Part shown: positions 13,497 to 25,370 of the stretch, piece after piece
Numbering within the stretch: the stretch's first letter is position 1
How the letters are laid out: each line of letters begins with the position of its first letter
Assembly (NCBI RefSeq): GCF_949628215.1
Contig: NC_134277.1
Span: forward strand, 61,659,918-61,723,917
DNA length: 64,000 nt
Origin: Phalacrocorax aristotelis
Lineage: Eukaryota > Chordata > Aves > Suliformes > Phalacrocoracidae
Reading direction: 5' to 3'
Program-made: the position numbers and the translations under genes
Notes under the pieces: generated by a model
What the model was told of the DNA's origin: nothing
Database searches by the model: none
The model's input: only the letters and a program-made list of their open reading frames with translations

Positions 13497-13770
13497 AGCA
13501 AAGGAGATTTGGTTATGCCATTTGCAATGGTTACCTAAATTTTTACCAAGAGATCAGAGGTCATAGGCCATGGCATTAACCAAGGACCACTACAACCCAA
13601 CCAAAGAGAACCTGGGGACTCTGTAACGAACTCTTGGGATGGAACATTTAAGGGCTAGCAATTCTGTTAGGAAAAGTCAAAACCTGGTTTTCTGGAAATG
13701 AGGAATATTTTCTTGGCATTTTTAAAGGGTAAATGAAAACAAAATGAGATGAACATGCAACCAATTATTT

Positions 13771-13790
13771 GTGTGTGTGTGTGTGTGTGT
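13771..13790. repeat. (GT)10 microsatellite
   Basis: Ten uninterrupted GT units lie about 275 bp downstream of the ADCY1 stop codon, within the presumed 3' UTR. Confidence 0.98.
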
Positions 13791-15029
13791 ATGTTTTAAT
13801 CTATATATGCACATATACAAAGTCCTGTGTAGACTTAATAGAGATTTATAGTGATAAACACAAAAATATGTATTTATTTACACATCTGCCTGCAATGACA
13901 TAGAAAAGAGATTTCTCTTTCTGTCATAACCAGCATTGTTGGGTCTAGGATTAGAAAAGCTTCATTTAACTGTGGAGCTTGGGTCAGCTGGAGAATCTCC
14001 AGGGCTATAGCAAGAGTTAGAGAAACTGTACTCCCAGTGCATGAGTTAAAGCAATGAGAACAGTGTTCATTGTGTTGTCAATGGCAGATTTACGAAGGCT
14101 GGATTCAGCTAATTGCTAAATTTTATGTATTTTCTAAAATTCTCCTTGCATGCTCCAAAAACTTAAAAAAAAATCTGATTCAAACCATAATACTAGTTTA
14201 TGAAGTAGATAAATCACAGAGCTTAAACATTTGAAAGAAGAACAACATATATTCTTTCCATTAAAAAAGAAAAAAGGTGGGTAGAGTTTAGAAGTTGCTG
14301 CCTCTTCACAGGTCATTTGACTCCATGCAAGACAGAGGAGCACCCTGCAAGCACAGCAATATGCTTATGCAATATAGAAACATTCCTTTATGTACAGTGC
14401 TGATTTTATTGAAGAGCAGAAGGATGATATTATTTCAGGCTTTTACAAACAGCACAGGTCCTGTGACCTGGTTCCAGGATTTAGCTTTACCTTTCTAAAC
14501 AGCTGAAAGAATAGTCCTGTACTGGTGACAAACATGCTGTTGCTAGCTTTGTGACATTTTATGTTTGCCAAGATAGTCTCACATCTTAACTGATTTTTAA
14601 ATTTATGCAACAGTTTTATTATATCTTGATTCTACCCAGGCTCACTCTTCAATGCTGTACAATTATAGTAAGCTATAATTCTGAGAAACAAGCACAGTCA
14701 AACTTTGCCCAAATGAGGAGCTCACTGGTAACCGTGCCAGGATAGTGAGGCCTGCTCTTAGTCTGCATAAAAGGGAACATATTTTGACTGCTTTTTCCTT
14801 TAATGCAGCCCACATCCTATTGTTCATGGTTTTGTCTTGAAATGCTGATCTGGATGTGAAATGAGGAGTGGGGGAAAGGGGGGTTGGAGGTCATCCTTCT
14901 GAGTGACGTGCTCCATGGGCAGGTGCCATACTGTCCTGATGGGAATGCACAAGCTAACCATCTTCACTGCTTTCCAGAGGAGAAGCAAAACTTTAGTTTG
15001 TCTAAAAACATATAAAACTTTCTTTTAAC

Positions 15030-15103
15030 AAAAAAAAAAAAAAAACAAAAAAAAAAACCAACAACAACAACAACAAAAACACAACAAATAAACCCACCCA
15101 AGG
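15030..15103. repeat. A-rich low-complexity tract
   Basis: A poly(A)-like run interrupted by single C bases is followed by CAA-type triplets (CAACAACAACAACAA). No LINE or SINE body precedes it, so it is annotated as simple low-complexity sequence. Confidence 0.85.
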
Positions 15104-18100
15104 CTGCAGAAGTTGTCCAGATTGTACAGTAGGAAACTTGCATGTACTAGATGTCACATTTCCTTTTGGTAGGCCTATTTTATTACTGATTTCAGTGGAA
15201 AGAAGATTCTGAGCGATTCTCCTGCAATCAGCATTTGCTTTGGAGCAGTCACTGTTTGTGTTAAAAGTATATGGACAAATACTGTGTCAACAGAGGAAAA
15301 TGGTTAGAGAAATGCTGCAGGATTTTGTGTTCTCCATGTAGCCATATCGGTCTGCTGTGGGATTCCAGTGGTTTTTAGCAGGGTTTTAAATTATTTTTTA
15401 TGTACCCTGTCAGCTAGGTGCTTCATTAAAAAGCTAGCAAAATCAGTGTTGTGATTAAAGTGACTATAAAAAACTGAGAACTTCTTCCTAATTGTACAAG
15501 GTGTATGCACCCTGACTGATCTGTGGAAACTCACTGCCTTTATCTCCCTAGCAGCTATCCAGTTCATATGTATTCTTCTAGAATAATTTAATTCTGGTTT
15601 TGAGGCATTCAAAACCATTTAAATAAACACATGTTGAGAATACAGATTTAAAAGAACAAATATTTACATAATTAAACTGCATAAGTGGTATCCATGTAAA
15701 GCACACCACCTATTTATGTTTTCTAATGGGTTTGTAAGAACTAAACCATCACACAGGTAAGTTAAATATTTAACCAAAATGGAAAGCATTATGTGCAATA
15801 GCATTAATCACTCAGTTCCACTCACAAAGAGAGCAAGTTACACAATTTCTGAATCAGTGAATTTGATATCATTTCACCAATAGTAATAAAGAGTTATTTT
15901 TACTTGTACTGTTATTAAAATCATCTTTAGATCCTAGCAGTAGATCTGGTAGCACGTGAACACATAGACCAAATACAGCCATTGGTCCACTCCAAAAGCT
16001 TACAATTTAATTATTAATTACTTTTTTTAATAGGTCCAAGATATAGGCCTATTGCCATTGGTTTTTTTATCACCACTAAATGGACAGTGAGCAGAAATGA
16101 ATTGTCTCCTCTGCTAATATTTTCGGGACTGTTCTCATTCACAGACTCATTCCCAGCCTAGTCCTGGAGTAATGTCAGTGGAATATAACTCAGCAAAGTA
16201 GATTTGGATTAGCCATTTCAATATTTTAAAAGGTTAGCAGGTGCTAGTAGAATTACTGCAAAGTTTTTTTAAGCCTGATTCTCCTCTCCAACAGTCAAAC
16301 GAGGCACCTGACTTCTGTAAGAATGTTTTCCATGTTGAATGGAGAGGACAAGACAGGCACGGTCCATCTATTAGCTTCTTACTTGTCCCTTTTGCAGGAG
16401 GTCTGTGCCTCTGGAGCAGGTTGAGAGGACCAGGATGGCTTCTTGGTGCTGCAGCCAGTCCAATGTGCATGTGCTAGCTTACAGCACCAAAGATGGTGTA
16501 TTTGGAGTCAGTTTTCAGACTTCATTTGAGTCCTACTGTTAACATATTTTGTATTTTTGTTGTGGCTGTTGTTGCTGGTTTTACTGTGGGGAGAACTATA
16601 TTTTTCTATGTAGTCCTGGACTGAGCAGTACGGAATCATTAAGAAAGTTCAGCCAAAGCACAGATTAGTCAAAAGCCAGACGAAAATGATAGGCAGTGTT
16701 CAGCAACCATTCCAACACCAAAAACTAAATGCGTGTCGAAATCATGATATAATGAAGCTGTTCTCTTTCCTTTATGCTTTTTCTCCCTATTCATATTATT
16801 TTCCCCATTTTCCTTTTCTGTGTACGTTGTTTTATTTCAGCTCGCGTGTGATAGTTTTGAATGACAGATTTAATCTCTCTGCTCTTCTGCGTTCTTTCAT
16901 ATGTTCAGTAAGTTTTACACATGGAAAGAGGTAGTAGTTAATACTTCTGATAACCCCACAAATGTACATTTTCTGTCAAATTAAAGAAGCTTGCCGTCAA
17001 ATTTTATTGGCAGTTGGCCGAAGACAATATGTGGCCCACTCCAATATCCCTGAAAATCACCAGAAGGATTTCCTTGGATTTCTGTGGAATTTGGGTTGTG
17101 TCCACCTTAATGCATGCAGTTGTATTTCCTATCTTGCTTTTATTTATTTTCTGGTCAAGCTCTGTAACTTTTGCCTGGGTGACCTTTGCTGGGTGGCCCC
17201 AGCAAGGAGTCAGTTCTGCCCCACAGTACCCAAAAGTCCCTCACATTTAACCAAGGATACTAACTTGTCGCATTGTGGGCAGAATAGCCTCCTATTCTTC
17301 TGTTCACTGTTTTGTGCAACTGTTAGCTCAAAACAATTAACAGATATGAGCCCTACAACAAAGAGATGCCAGTTTGGCATGTCGATGTCTGTCAACAGCA
17401 AGCAGAATATTTCACATCAGTTTGCACATTTTCTCTTTCAGATAATAGTAATAATCAAAGACTTTCATTCTTTATATAAGGAGATAAGTATCAGAGTTCC
17501 TCAGATTTCACTGTCTTGGAAGCTAATTTCAAAGTGTTCTTATGCTACATTTATCTTTAAATGATTCTTTAATTATTATTATTCTCTGCTGAAATTACAA
17601 ACTGGCATTCAGTTGTATTACTGGCTAGATATTTCCAAACATTGTCATTGCATTGACTAGAAAGCTATTTAATCCAGCCTGTAGAACGCATTGTTTTTTG
17701 TAGCTGATTCCCATTGTGGCAAGTCATACTACCTTGTCTTCACCTAAACACACGCAAATTCTCCCTTGCTTTCTGTAGGTGAGACTGAGAGCTAAAAGCT
17801 TCAGCTCCTTAGGGCTGAGTCTGCATCCCTTATGTACCAACAAGGCCTGCAGAAATCACCAGGAGTTCAGCATGCTTATGGTGGTCAGGAATTGAGCTTC
17901 TGTAGGCCAAGGTCTGCTGTGGGTTACAGCAATATCTCGCATCGGTACTGAACTGAGTATTTTACAACACTGTAACAAAGAGTAGGTCATGCGCCTAAAT
18001 CTCTTTCACACTTTTGCCTATTATTTATGTGTAAGGCAAAAGAAAGTACTTGGGAGTCACTGTTTGAAGGGAAACAGTACATGACCTGTGCCATTCAGTG

Positions 18101-18872
18101 CTTTGAGGAGTCTGAACACATTAGTAAGTAGTGTGAATCATTTTCCTGGGTTGAATTCCTCCTTGTAGCAGAAACAAAGTGTTTTCTTTACATCAGCAAG
18201 CCCAGATTCTGTATGTGTTCTGCCCAGGCAGGAGGATGATTTAGCCATAATGTTCTTTCAAGTTAGAGTTTTGTATTACAGTGAAAACCAACATTTTTTA
18301 ATTTGTGATAAACCTGTATTATAATGCCTTATTTATTTTTAATCTTGTACAGTGTTACAAAACAACAGAAAATATTGGCCTTTCATGTACTATTCACTTT
18401 AAAAAATGAATTGTATTATGAAATTTTGTAAATAGTTTTAGCTCAGACAGGTAATTGCATGTACACTTGTATAAAAAGAGGCAAAAAGGCACACTTTTAA
18501 CAAATGTTAATGGTTTTTGTAAGAGACATTTTACATGTGCATGGAGATTACAAATCCTTTGGAAATGGATGTCCTTTTGCTTTTCCTTGCAATCTATTGC
18601 ATGCCACTCATGCCTGACTTCAGTAAAACAAAACAAAACAGTAAGTTTTCCTAAATGTTTTTGGCATATCACTTTTAGCACAGAGTTAAATCCACTAGTT
18701 GCATGTGCGTTCAGCAAAGCAAACTCAAAATGCAAACAGCAAATAAAGAAGAAAAAGAATTTAATGATTGTGATCTGCCAACCTCAGTGTTCCAAGATCC
18801 ATAATACAGTATATGAAAAGTGTTATCAATATCTATGCTGTCTTCATATGGTACCTTCTGGTCATTAGAAGC

Positions 18873-18878
18873 AATAAA
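18873..18878 (+). terminator. ADCY1: Alternative ADCY1 poly(A) signal (AATAAA)
   Basis: This is a canonical hexamer 5.4 kb downstream of the stop codon. The downstream sequence is not especially GT-rich, so it looks weaker than the signal at 23857. Confidence 0.25.
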
Positions 18879-19150
18879 CTCTACTTACTGTAATATAAAA
18901 AGCAAGCAGATATTCTAGTTCATAATGGTGTAATATCTGACATTCAGTGGGTATTCTCTGATACTGGATTTGATGTAGTATTGTTGTCAAGAAGGACCAA
19001 GTGTCAAATCCATCATTGCTGTATGCAGGTGCAACACTATGGAAGGTAAAGGAGGTGAATCTGGCCCATTGATGTTACCCAGAGTATATTTCTAATGTGG
19101 TAAGTTATTGTATGTGAAAAGTACACAATGCAAATAGATTGTTTTCCTAG

Positions 19151-19195
19151 ATACATACATACATAGGTATGTATATATGTATGTATATATATATA
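19151..19195. repeat. ATAC/GTAT palindromic simple repeat
   Basis: ATACATACATACAT is followed after a short AGGT spacer by ATGTATATATGTATGTAT and a TA run. The two halves are near-complementary and could fold as a hairpin in the presumed ADCY1 3' UTR. Confidence 0.85.
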
Positions 19196-22100
19196 AAAAA
19201 AGTAATTTTGCTGCCTTATTTTTGTTAGCTTTTTGACTCTTTTTCCAAGTTTTCTATTGCTAAGCAGAAAGTATTTAACTGAACTGGGTTCACTGGGTTC
19301 TCTGGCTTTGAGCCATCTGGGTCCTGTGCTGACACTTGTCCTTCTCCCACTAAAGCCATAAAGCCATGCTTCCAGGAATGCCCCCCTTAGGCATCACAGC
19401 CTAACCCAAGCTTGAGGCCCATGTCAGTTGGTGACATAGGAATAAGAAATCACTATCCAAGCCTGTAGCTGATTTTTCACATATTGCTGCTGGACAAGAC
19501 TTTAAATTCTGGAGGTATTTTGCGTACATAATTTTTAAAGTTGACATATCTATGTCACTACAGCTTGGGACTACTTCTCAAATTACCTGTATATTTGCTG
19601 TATGATAAATGAGGAGTATTGTAGGAGCATAACACTGAGGTTGGTGGCAGAGGAAAAAGGGTGTGGACTGTGAATACTTTCTACTATGGATTAATAAGGA
19701 CTTCCTGTATTTTATGGATTTGAGTTAGTTTTATAATACAACTTAGAAATCCATTCATTCATTTGTTTAATCAGGTGACTGTGGGGTTAAGTAAGCAGTA
19801 CAGCTTCTGCAAGTACTTCTGTCATCATAAATGAAGATGTAGATTCATACAACATATCCCAGTTGCTTGCCTACAAGAACCACTGCTTTGTACTGATGAT
19901 TGGCTTCATACAGCAGTTAAGGGTTTCTAACAGTCATAAACTAACTCATCTCAAATTCAGTGGGTTTTACAACTGTATGGCATAGTTGTTGTGACTAATG
20001 ACAATCATCTGGACTCTGCTTCTCTACCCCAACCCTGTTTGATTGGCTTTTTCCAGACTTCTGCATAGCCTTTTCTTAGCTCTTTGTTCCTTTTAATCCC
20101 ATCTCTCACTGAATTTTCAGGCCAAATATAAATCATGATTAAATATGTAAATGTAAATAAATGGGGAAAAGTACATATAAGGGGCAGCTGCCTGTTGCTC
20201 TTTAATTCTCTTCAAAGTGTCATATGGCTTGGGTGGCCCTGTGTGACTTATAATCTGATCAGCACAAGGACCAAAACAGGAAAAGAAAAACAAAGCACAA
20301 CGTTAACAAGAGTACAAAATAGAAAAAAGAAAAGAAGCCTGTGAGATAGCAGTTGCTGAAAGGAAAAGGTGAAAAGTCAGTACTCCTTCTGAAGTCAGTG
20401 GTAAAGGTCTCAGTGACATGGGACAGGTCTTGAGTATCTGAGCTGTCAGAGTACTCAACCAGATTCCTACTGCAACAAAAATAAGGCTTGTGTTTAACTG
20501 CACAGCCAGATCCATTTCTGAGGTTTTGTGTCTGTTCACATTCACAAGAGTGTTCAAGATCTCCTGGTGAACTGCTTTCAGAATTTCAGAAGGAATTATT
20601 AGAAATGGTTGCAGGTTGTCACCTTCAATGTGTATTTTCTGACCATGAGGAAGCACCTTGAAATTTGAATTAGCATTGGTTAATGTACATAGCCTATGTG
20701 CTGAAAGGACTTGGTTTTTCTTGTGCCTTACTGCATGCTGGAGGATCTTCTTTTTTATATTAGGATCCCCATTTTATGCCTTCTGTGGCATCAGACATGC
20801 ATAAAACTGCATAAACCTGAAGAAACAAACAGTGTTGCATCACTGCGAAGCGTTTTTACCACTTCCTTTCCTACTTTGGTTTACTACCAGCACAGCCATG
20901 TGGGTGCAAGGAGTGATCCAAGTGTTTATGGAAGGAGGCCACACACAGATATATGTGGGTCCAAGATAAGAACAAAATTCCTAGAAAGCTCAGCACTCAC
21001 AGTGAGCTGAGTTCTGCAGAAAATCTGTCCAGATAGTTTGGAGCTTCTCTGAAAAAAGCTGGCTGCCTTCCTCTTCAGAACAGGCTTACACAAAACATTG
21101 ATTAAAAATATCCAGAACACTTACCTACAGCTTGTAACTGCACTGCCACATTTGCTAGACATAGGTTAGACTGCTGGGGGTAAAACAGCTAACAGTTCTC
21201 GTCATGGGCAAGGCTAAGGTGTGCTTTAATTACTGCAGTTGTGCACACTATCATGTCTTACTTTCAAGTGCCTGACCTGCTGCTTTGATCTTAGACCTGT
21301 CAATAGTGGTATCAGTTATGAAAAATTTGAGCTGGCATATTGAAGTTAGGTGATTTCTCATGTCTTTCTGCCTTAGTGTTCATGGGTGTAAAGGTTGTCT
21401 GCTCTTATATTTCAAATGCCATTCAAGTGATATATCAAGAATTTTCAATGAAATGTAAATGAAAATTAATTACCTGTGCCATCACAAAATTGCTTCATGA
21501 TAATTACATTTTTAAATTGTTACAGTAGAAATCCTTCACTTAGAATTCCTGGGTTTTTTACAGTAACATTACTAGGGTTCAGTGAAGAAAAAAGAAGTGA
21601 TTGGGTAACTTGCTCCCATTTGCAATTGTTTGCACAAATTTGGACTTAGACAAAGCAAATGGAGAGTTTCTCTTCTGCGTCCAAGAAGCTGATTATTACA
21701 CAAAGGTAGCTTGGAAAATGTTACAGAATACAACATGAATGAAAGTATTGCTTTCAGAGTTACTTGTCTAAAAACCAGAGTCCAAGAGCAGTTACCGTTT
21801 CTAGTGTAATTTAACCTGATACAGAGAATTCTAGAGCAGTGATATTATTTTCAGTGAAATTCTGACAGAAGTTAAAAACCTCCACTTGGAGGTTCTTTTT
21901 ACATAATATACTCATGTGTAGATTTGTCTGTGTACAGCAGTTTGTACCCAGAATGTGGATAATGGTGCAAAACAGTAGTAATATGCACATTTCATAGTTT
22001 CAAGCAGATTCAGCCAAATTTGACCCATCTCTTAAAATCCCTGCCACTGAAATTTGTGCTGCAACTCACATCTGTCTGAATTTTATTCTGCTGACTAGTT

Positions 22101-23566
22101 CATGTACTTTCTGCTGTCAGGAGGTTGATTTTTGCCCTTCTGGTATGTGTCCATAGGTTCTGCTTGGAAATGAGATGTTAAGTGTTTCTCTGATCTGTTA
22201 ATTGAAAAGATTTGAAAGTATGAGATACCTTCTTTTTATATTGAAATGTTCAGCAGCCTAAGGTAGGAAGCATAAAACCCACATGGATCATGTGTTCTAC
22301 AATCAAAATTCATCTGCTTATACATGATAGCACAGTGTCCATTGTAGGTTTTTCCATAATTTTAAGCATCCTAGAAATATTTAAATGTAATAAATGCCAT
22401 AGCACTAAGAGGAAAATGAGCTAGGCATGCCTGCCTGCCTCATAAAACCACATAGTTCTTCTTTGGAAGTAAGAATGTGACCTGCAGCTCTTAATGCTTC
22501 TTAAGAAATTGGTGCCCCTGCTGCCCTTAACTCTCCTTCAGTTGTTGAGTACTATCATATTTTTGTTGCAGGAGGCTACTGTAAACTTAGGCCTGCTTAC
22601 CATCTCTTTCTGTAGGTTCTCCATCACATGATTATCAAACTCTTCTTTTTCAAAAAGAAAATATATATTCAAAAAGCAGATTTTTTTCATATAATGTGTG
22701 TTTAGGGGGAAATAAATAGCTTTGACGTAATCTGGTTAGGAAGCAGTACACATGACAGCAAACCTGAAAGGGCAAATAAACATACCCTGTGGTGGGAGTC
22801 CAGGCACCAGCAGCTGGCAGCAAGCTGGGCAGTGAGGCTTAATCCTACCAGCTGCAGGCAGAGCAGCATCTCTGCTCGTGTCCCCAGAGAAAAGACACAG
22901 GAAAGCAAGAGTGGGGTAGCCTAATTCATGTTCCCTAGCAGTTTAGTAAACACGTGCAATCCAGTTCCAAGGGAAATCATGTTGTCTATGCCTGGATGAC
23001 ACACTATTAAAAAAGAAGAGCAAGGAAAGATACAGTCTTGGGGTTTCATAAGGCTGGTTGAATTGAAGTATTCAGTAAGAAGACCATGCAGGAGGAATCT
23101 TATCAGCTGCTTAACCTGCAGATGTTTGCAGCAAATTCTGCATTGCTTCCAAACTAACTTGAATAGACTGCTTAGACTTTGAAAAAAAACCCCAGTATTT
23201 GCATTAAGTAGAGATACTCCATTCCTCACAGAGAAAACCAAATATATTCTTCTCTCTATTTAATTGGCATACAGCTTCCCAGCAGACCTTTTAGTCTGAT
23301 TTGCAGCCCAATAAACTTAATGGAAATATTAACTTCAATGATTGTTGAAGGTCTGTTCCTCTCCCACTAATGTCAAATGGAGCGTTGCCAGTGGCTTCAA
23401 AGGGACCAGGAGGAGGCCTACTGTATCACGATAGAAACATCTACATGGGTAAATAAAATTAATAGTCCTAACTTTAAGGAATGAACTAGTAAGTCAAAGT
23501 GTCGTTTTTCCAGCTATTGTAGCCCACTGAACCTATAAATAATTTTTATCTCTATATAGCTGTACA

Positions 23567-23597
23567 CTATATATATATATATGTATGTATATACATA
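23567..23597. repeat. TA-rich simple repeat
   Basis: A short (TA)n run followed by TGTATGTATATACATA lies just before the likely end of the ADCY1 transcript. Confidence 0.85.
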
Positions 23598-23856
23598 TTA
23601 CAATACAATAACTTAACACTGGGTAACTTCTAATGATAGATTTGCATTGATAATACGGGTCTATTTTTATGTAAATAGAATATTGTAGAGTATCTTCCAG
23701 TCTTTTTCAGGATTGTTAAATTGAGAAGAGCAATTGAATATTTGTCCTATTTTTATGTTGAAAAGTGAATGGACTGAAATGTTAAATGTGAATGTAAATT
23801 TCTTATTGCAACTTTTATACTGAGTGTTTGCACTATTATAATTTCTGGAATCTACA

Positions 23857-23862
23857 AATAAA
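23857..23862 (+). terminator. ADCY1: Likely ADCY1 poly(A) signal (AATAAA)
   Basis: AATAAA is followed 20-60 bases later by GCTGTTTGGGATTGTTG and a long T tract, a strong GU/U-rich downstream element. The implied 3' UTR of about 10.4 kb agrees with the very long 3' UTR known for ADCY1 in mammals. Cleavage would fall at about 23880. Confidence 0.5.
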
Positions 23863-25200
23863 GGAAAAAATCTGCTTGAATAGACAGCTGTTTGGGATTG
23901 TTGTTTTGTTTTTTTTAAAATCAAGTTTCATTCATTATTCTATACCAAGCTGCCTTTCAGAGTCCAGCTATAGCTTCTCAGTTTTAAGGCTAAGAACGTG
24001 CATCTAGCAATCCTGCAATTTTACTTTCACAATTGTTCTGAACTAAAGAACCTTATGAGAACAACTCAGCTCCCTTGTGAGTTTTGTTGACTTTCTGCAT
24101 TGACCACAGTGGAAGCCAGCTTGGGCCAAGTGCTCCATCCATTGTGCAAGCAGAGGAGAGTAAACATGTGCAAATACTGGCAAAATACTGGCCACATAAA
24201 CCAGAAGATGGGGAGGGGAACTTTATCTCTCCCTTTACACAAGCCAGAAATAATTGGCCAGCTTGGGTCAAGTGTAGATCATGTAGGCAATTTATATTGT
24301 GCAACATACAAAACCAATCTAAGTGCAAAATTGCATAGGTTAACTTAAAATTTATTTGAAAATTGATACAAGTTATATCAGGTACTATATATCTCAAGAG
24401 ACTCTGTAAGTTTGGGCACAGTACAAAAACAATTTATTGTACTGCTTCCAAATCACAGCGGCCTCCCATCTGGCCAGCTCAGAGCAAAAGCAGAGGTGCT
24501 TAGGTCCATCATGCCTGTCCTTGCAGATATGCCCTGAGATAACTTGGAAAGGCAGAGTCCCTTGTGATGGGAAACAGCCTGGGCTCAGATGCAAGGGCTT
24601 TTATTCCAAATGCTAGAATAAAGCTACCCAGCTGTTTCTCTTGCAGTTTAGAGAGCACAGTATGACTTGTACAGAATTATTGTGATGACACTGAGTGTGA
24701 TGGAACTGTTCTTGGTTTGCCCTTACACCAGTGAGAAGAGGTGTTTGAGGTCTTATGTAGCCATTTTTTATTTTCTCCTTTCCATATGAAAGACAGTATC
24801 CCAGATCTTCCTAAGTGTCAACCAGAATATCTCCACTGAAGTCAAAAGGACATAAACTGAAAATCTGGCCTTCATCTTTCATTGGACCTATTCTGCCACA
24901 TTGGTACTTTAAGTCTTTCTCTTAATTCTAAAGTGTGCAACCCTCCCTGTGTTGTTTTGGGGGATTTTATGTACATATAAATACACACAGAGCTATATAT
25001 ATTCGTATATAAAATATGTGCATACACACGCATATGTTAATGACAGAGTGTACAATCTGGATTAATGACCCAGGTCAGGTACTTGGAAACATTTTTCTGC
25101 CATGCCCCATTACACAGCTGAATCACTTCAGAGACATAATCACACAGTATGAGAATTTGTTTTGCTTAAACAATGAGGTAGTATCAACAGTAGGTTGCTT

Positions 25201-25370
25201 ATATTCTCTGGTAACATTTTTGGACAAGAACACCAGTTCCAGTTGTGGGTGGTTTATGCTATAGAAATGCAGTCCCCAAATGAGAAATTCCAGAGACACT
25301 GCATTTCAATATCATGAACCACCCAGGACTGGAACTGGTGTTCTTGTCCAAAAATGTTACCAAAGGATAT
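25201..25370. repeat. Long inverted repeat (73-bp arms, 24-nt loop)
   Basis: The left arm (25201-25273) is complementary to the right arm (25298-25370) with about seven mismatches and no gap, so about 90% identity. The innermost pairs are GCAGT/ACTGC and the most perfect block is GGTAACATTTTTGGACAAGA with its complement. A 24-base loop separates the arms. It has no recognisable transposase or tRNA-like content and I see no clear target-site duplication. It could be a palindromic non-autonomous element, a local inverted duplication, or a source of hairpin RNA. Confidence 0.93.

Larger units (their letters stand above)
13497..23880 (+). other. ADCY1: Probable long ADCY1 3' UTR
   Basis: After the stop codon no splice-bounded coding sequence is seen for more than 20 kb. 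Mammalian ADCY1 has an unusually long 3' UTR (about 9 kb in human, from memory). A matching end is available here: AATAAA at 23857 with a GT/T-rich downstream element. The segment contains a (GT)10 run at 13771-13790, an A-rich tract at 15030-15100, TA/GT-rich stretches at 19151-19195 and 23567-23597, and many AUUUA-like pieces. The extent is inferred from the signals, not seen directly. An earlier AATAAA at 18873 could give a shorter form. Confidence 0.5.

Noticed and set aside
16962-17564. 200-codon open frame on the + strand
   Set aside because: It lies in the presumed ADCY1 3' UTR, resembles no known protein, and has random residue content rich in Cys, Phe and Ser as expected of AT-rich noncoding sequence.
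20303-20656. 117-codon minus-strand open frame
   Set aside because: It has no domain, no splice or promoter context and no similarity that I recognise.
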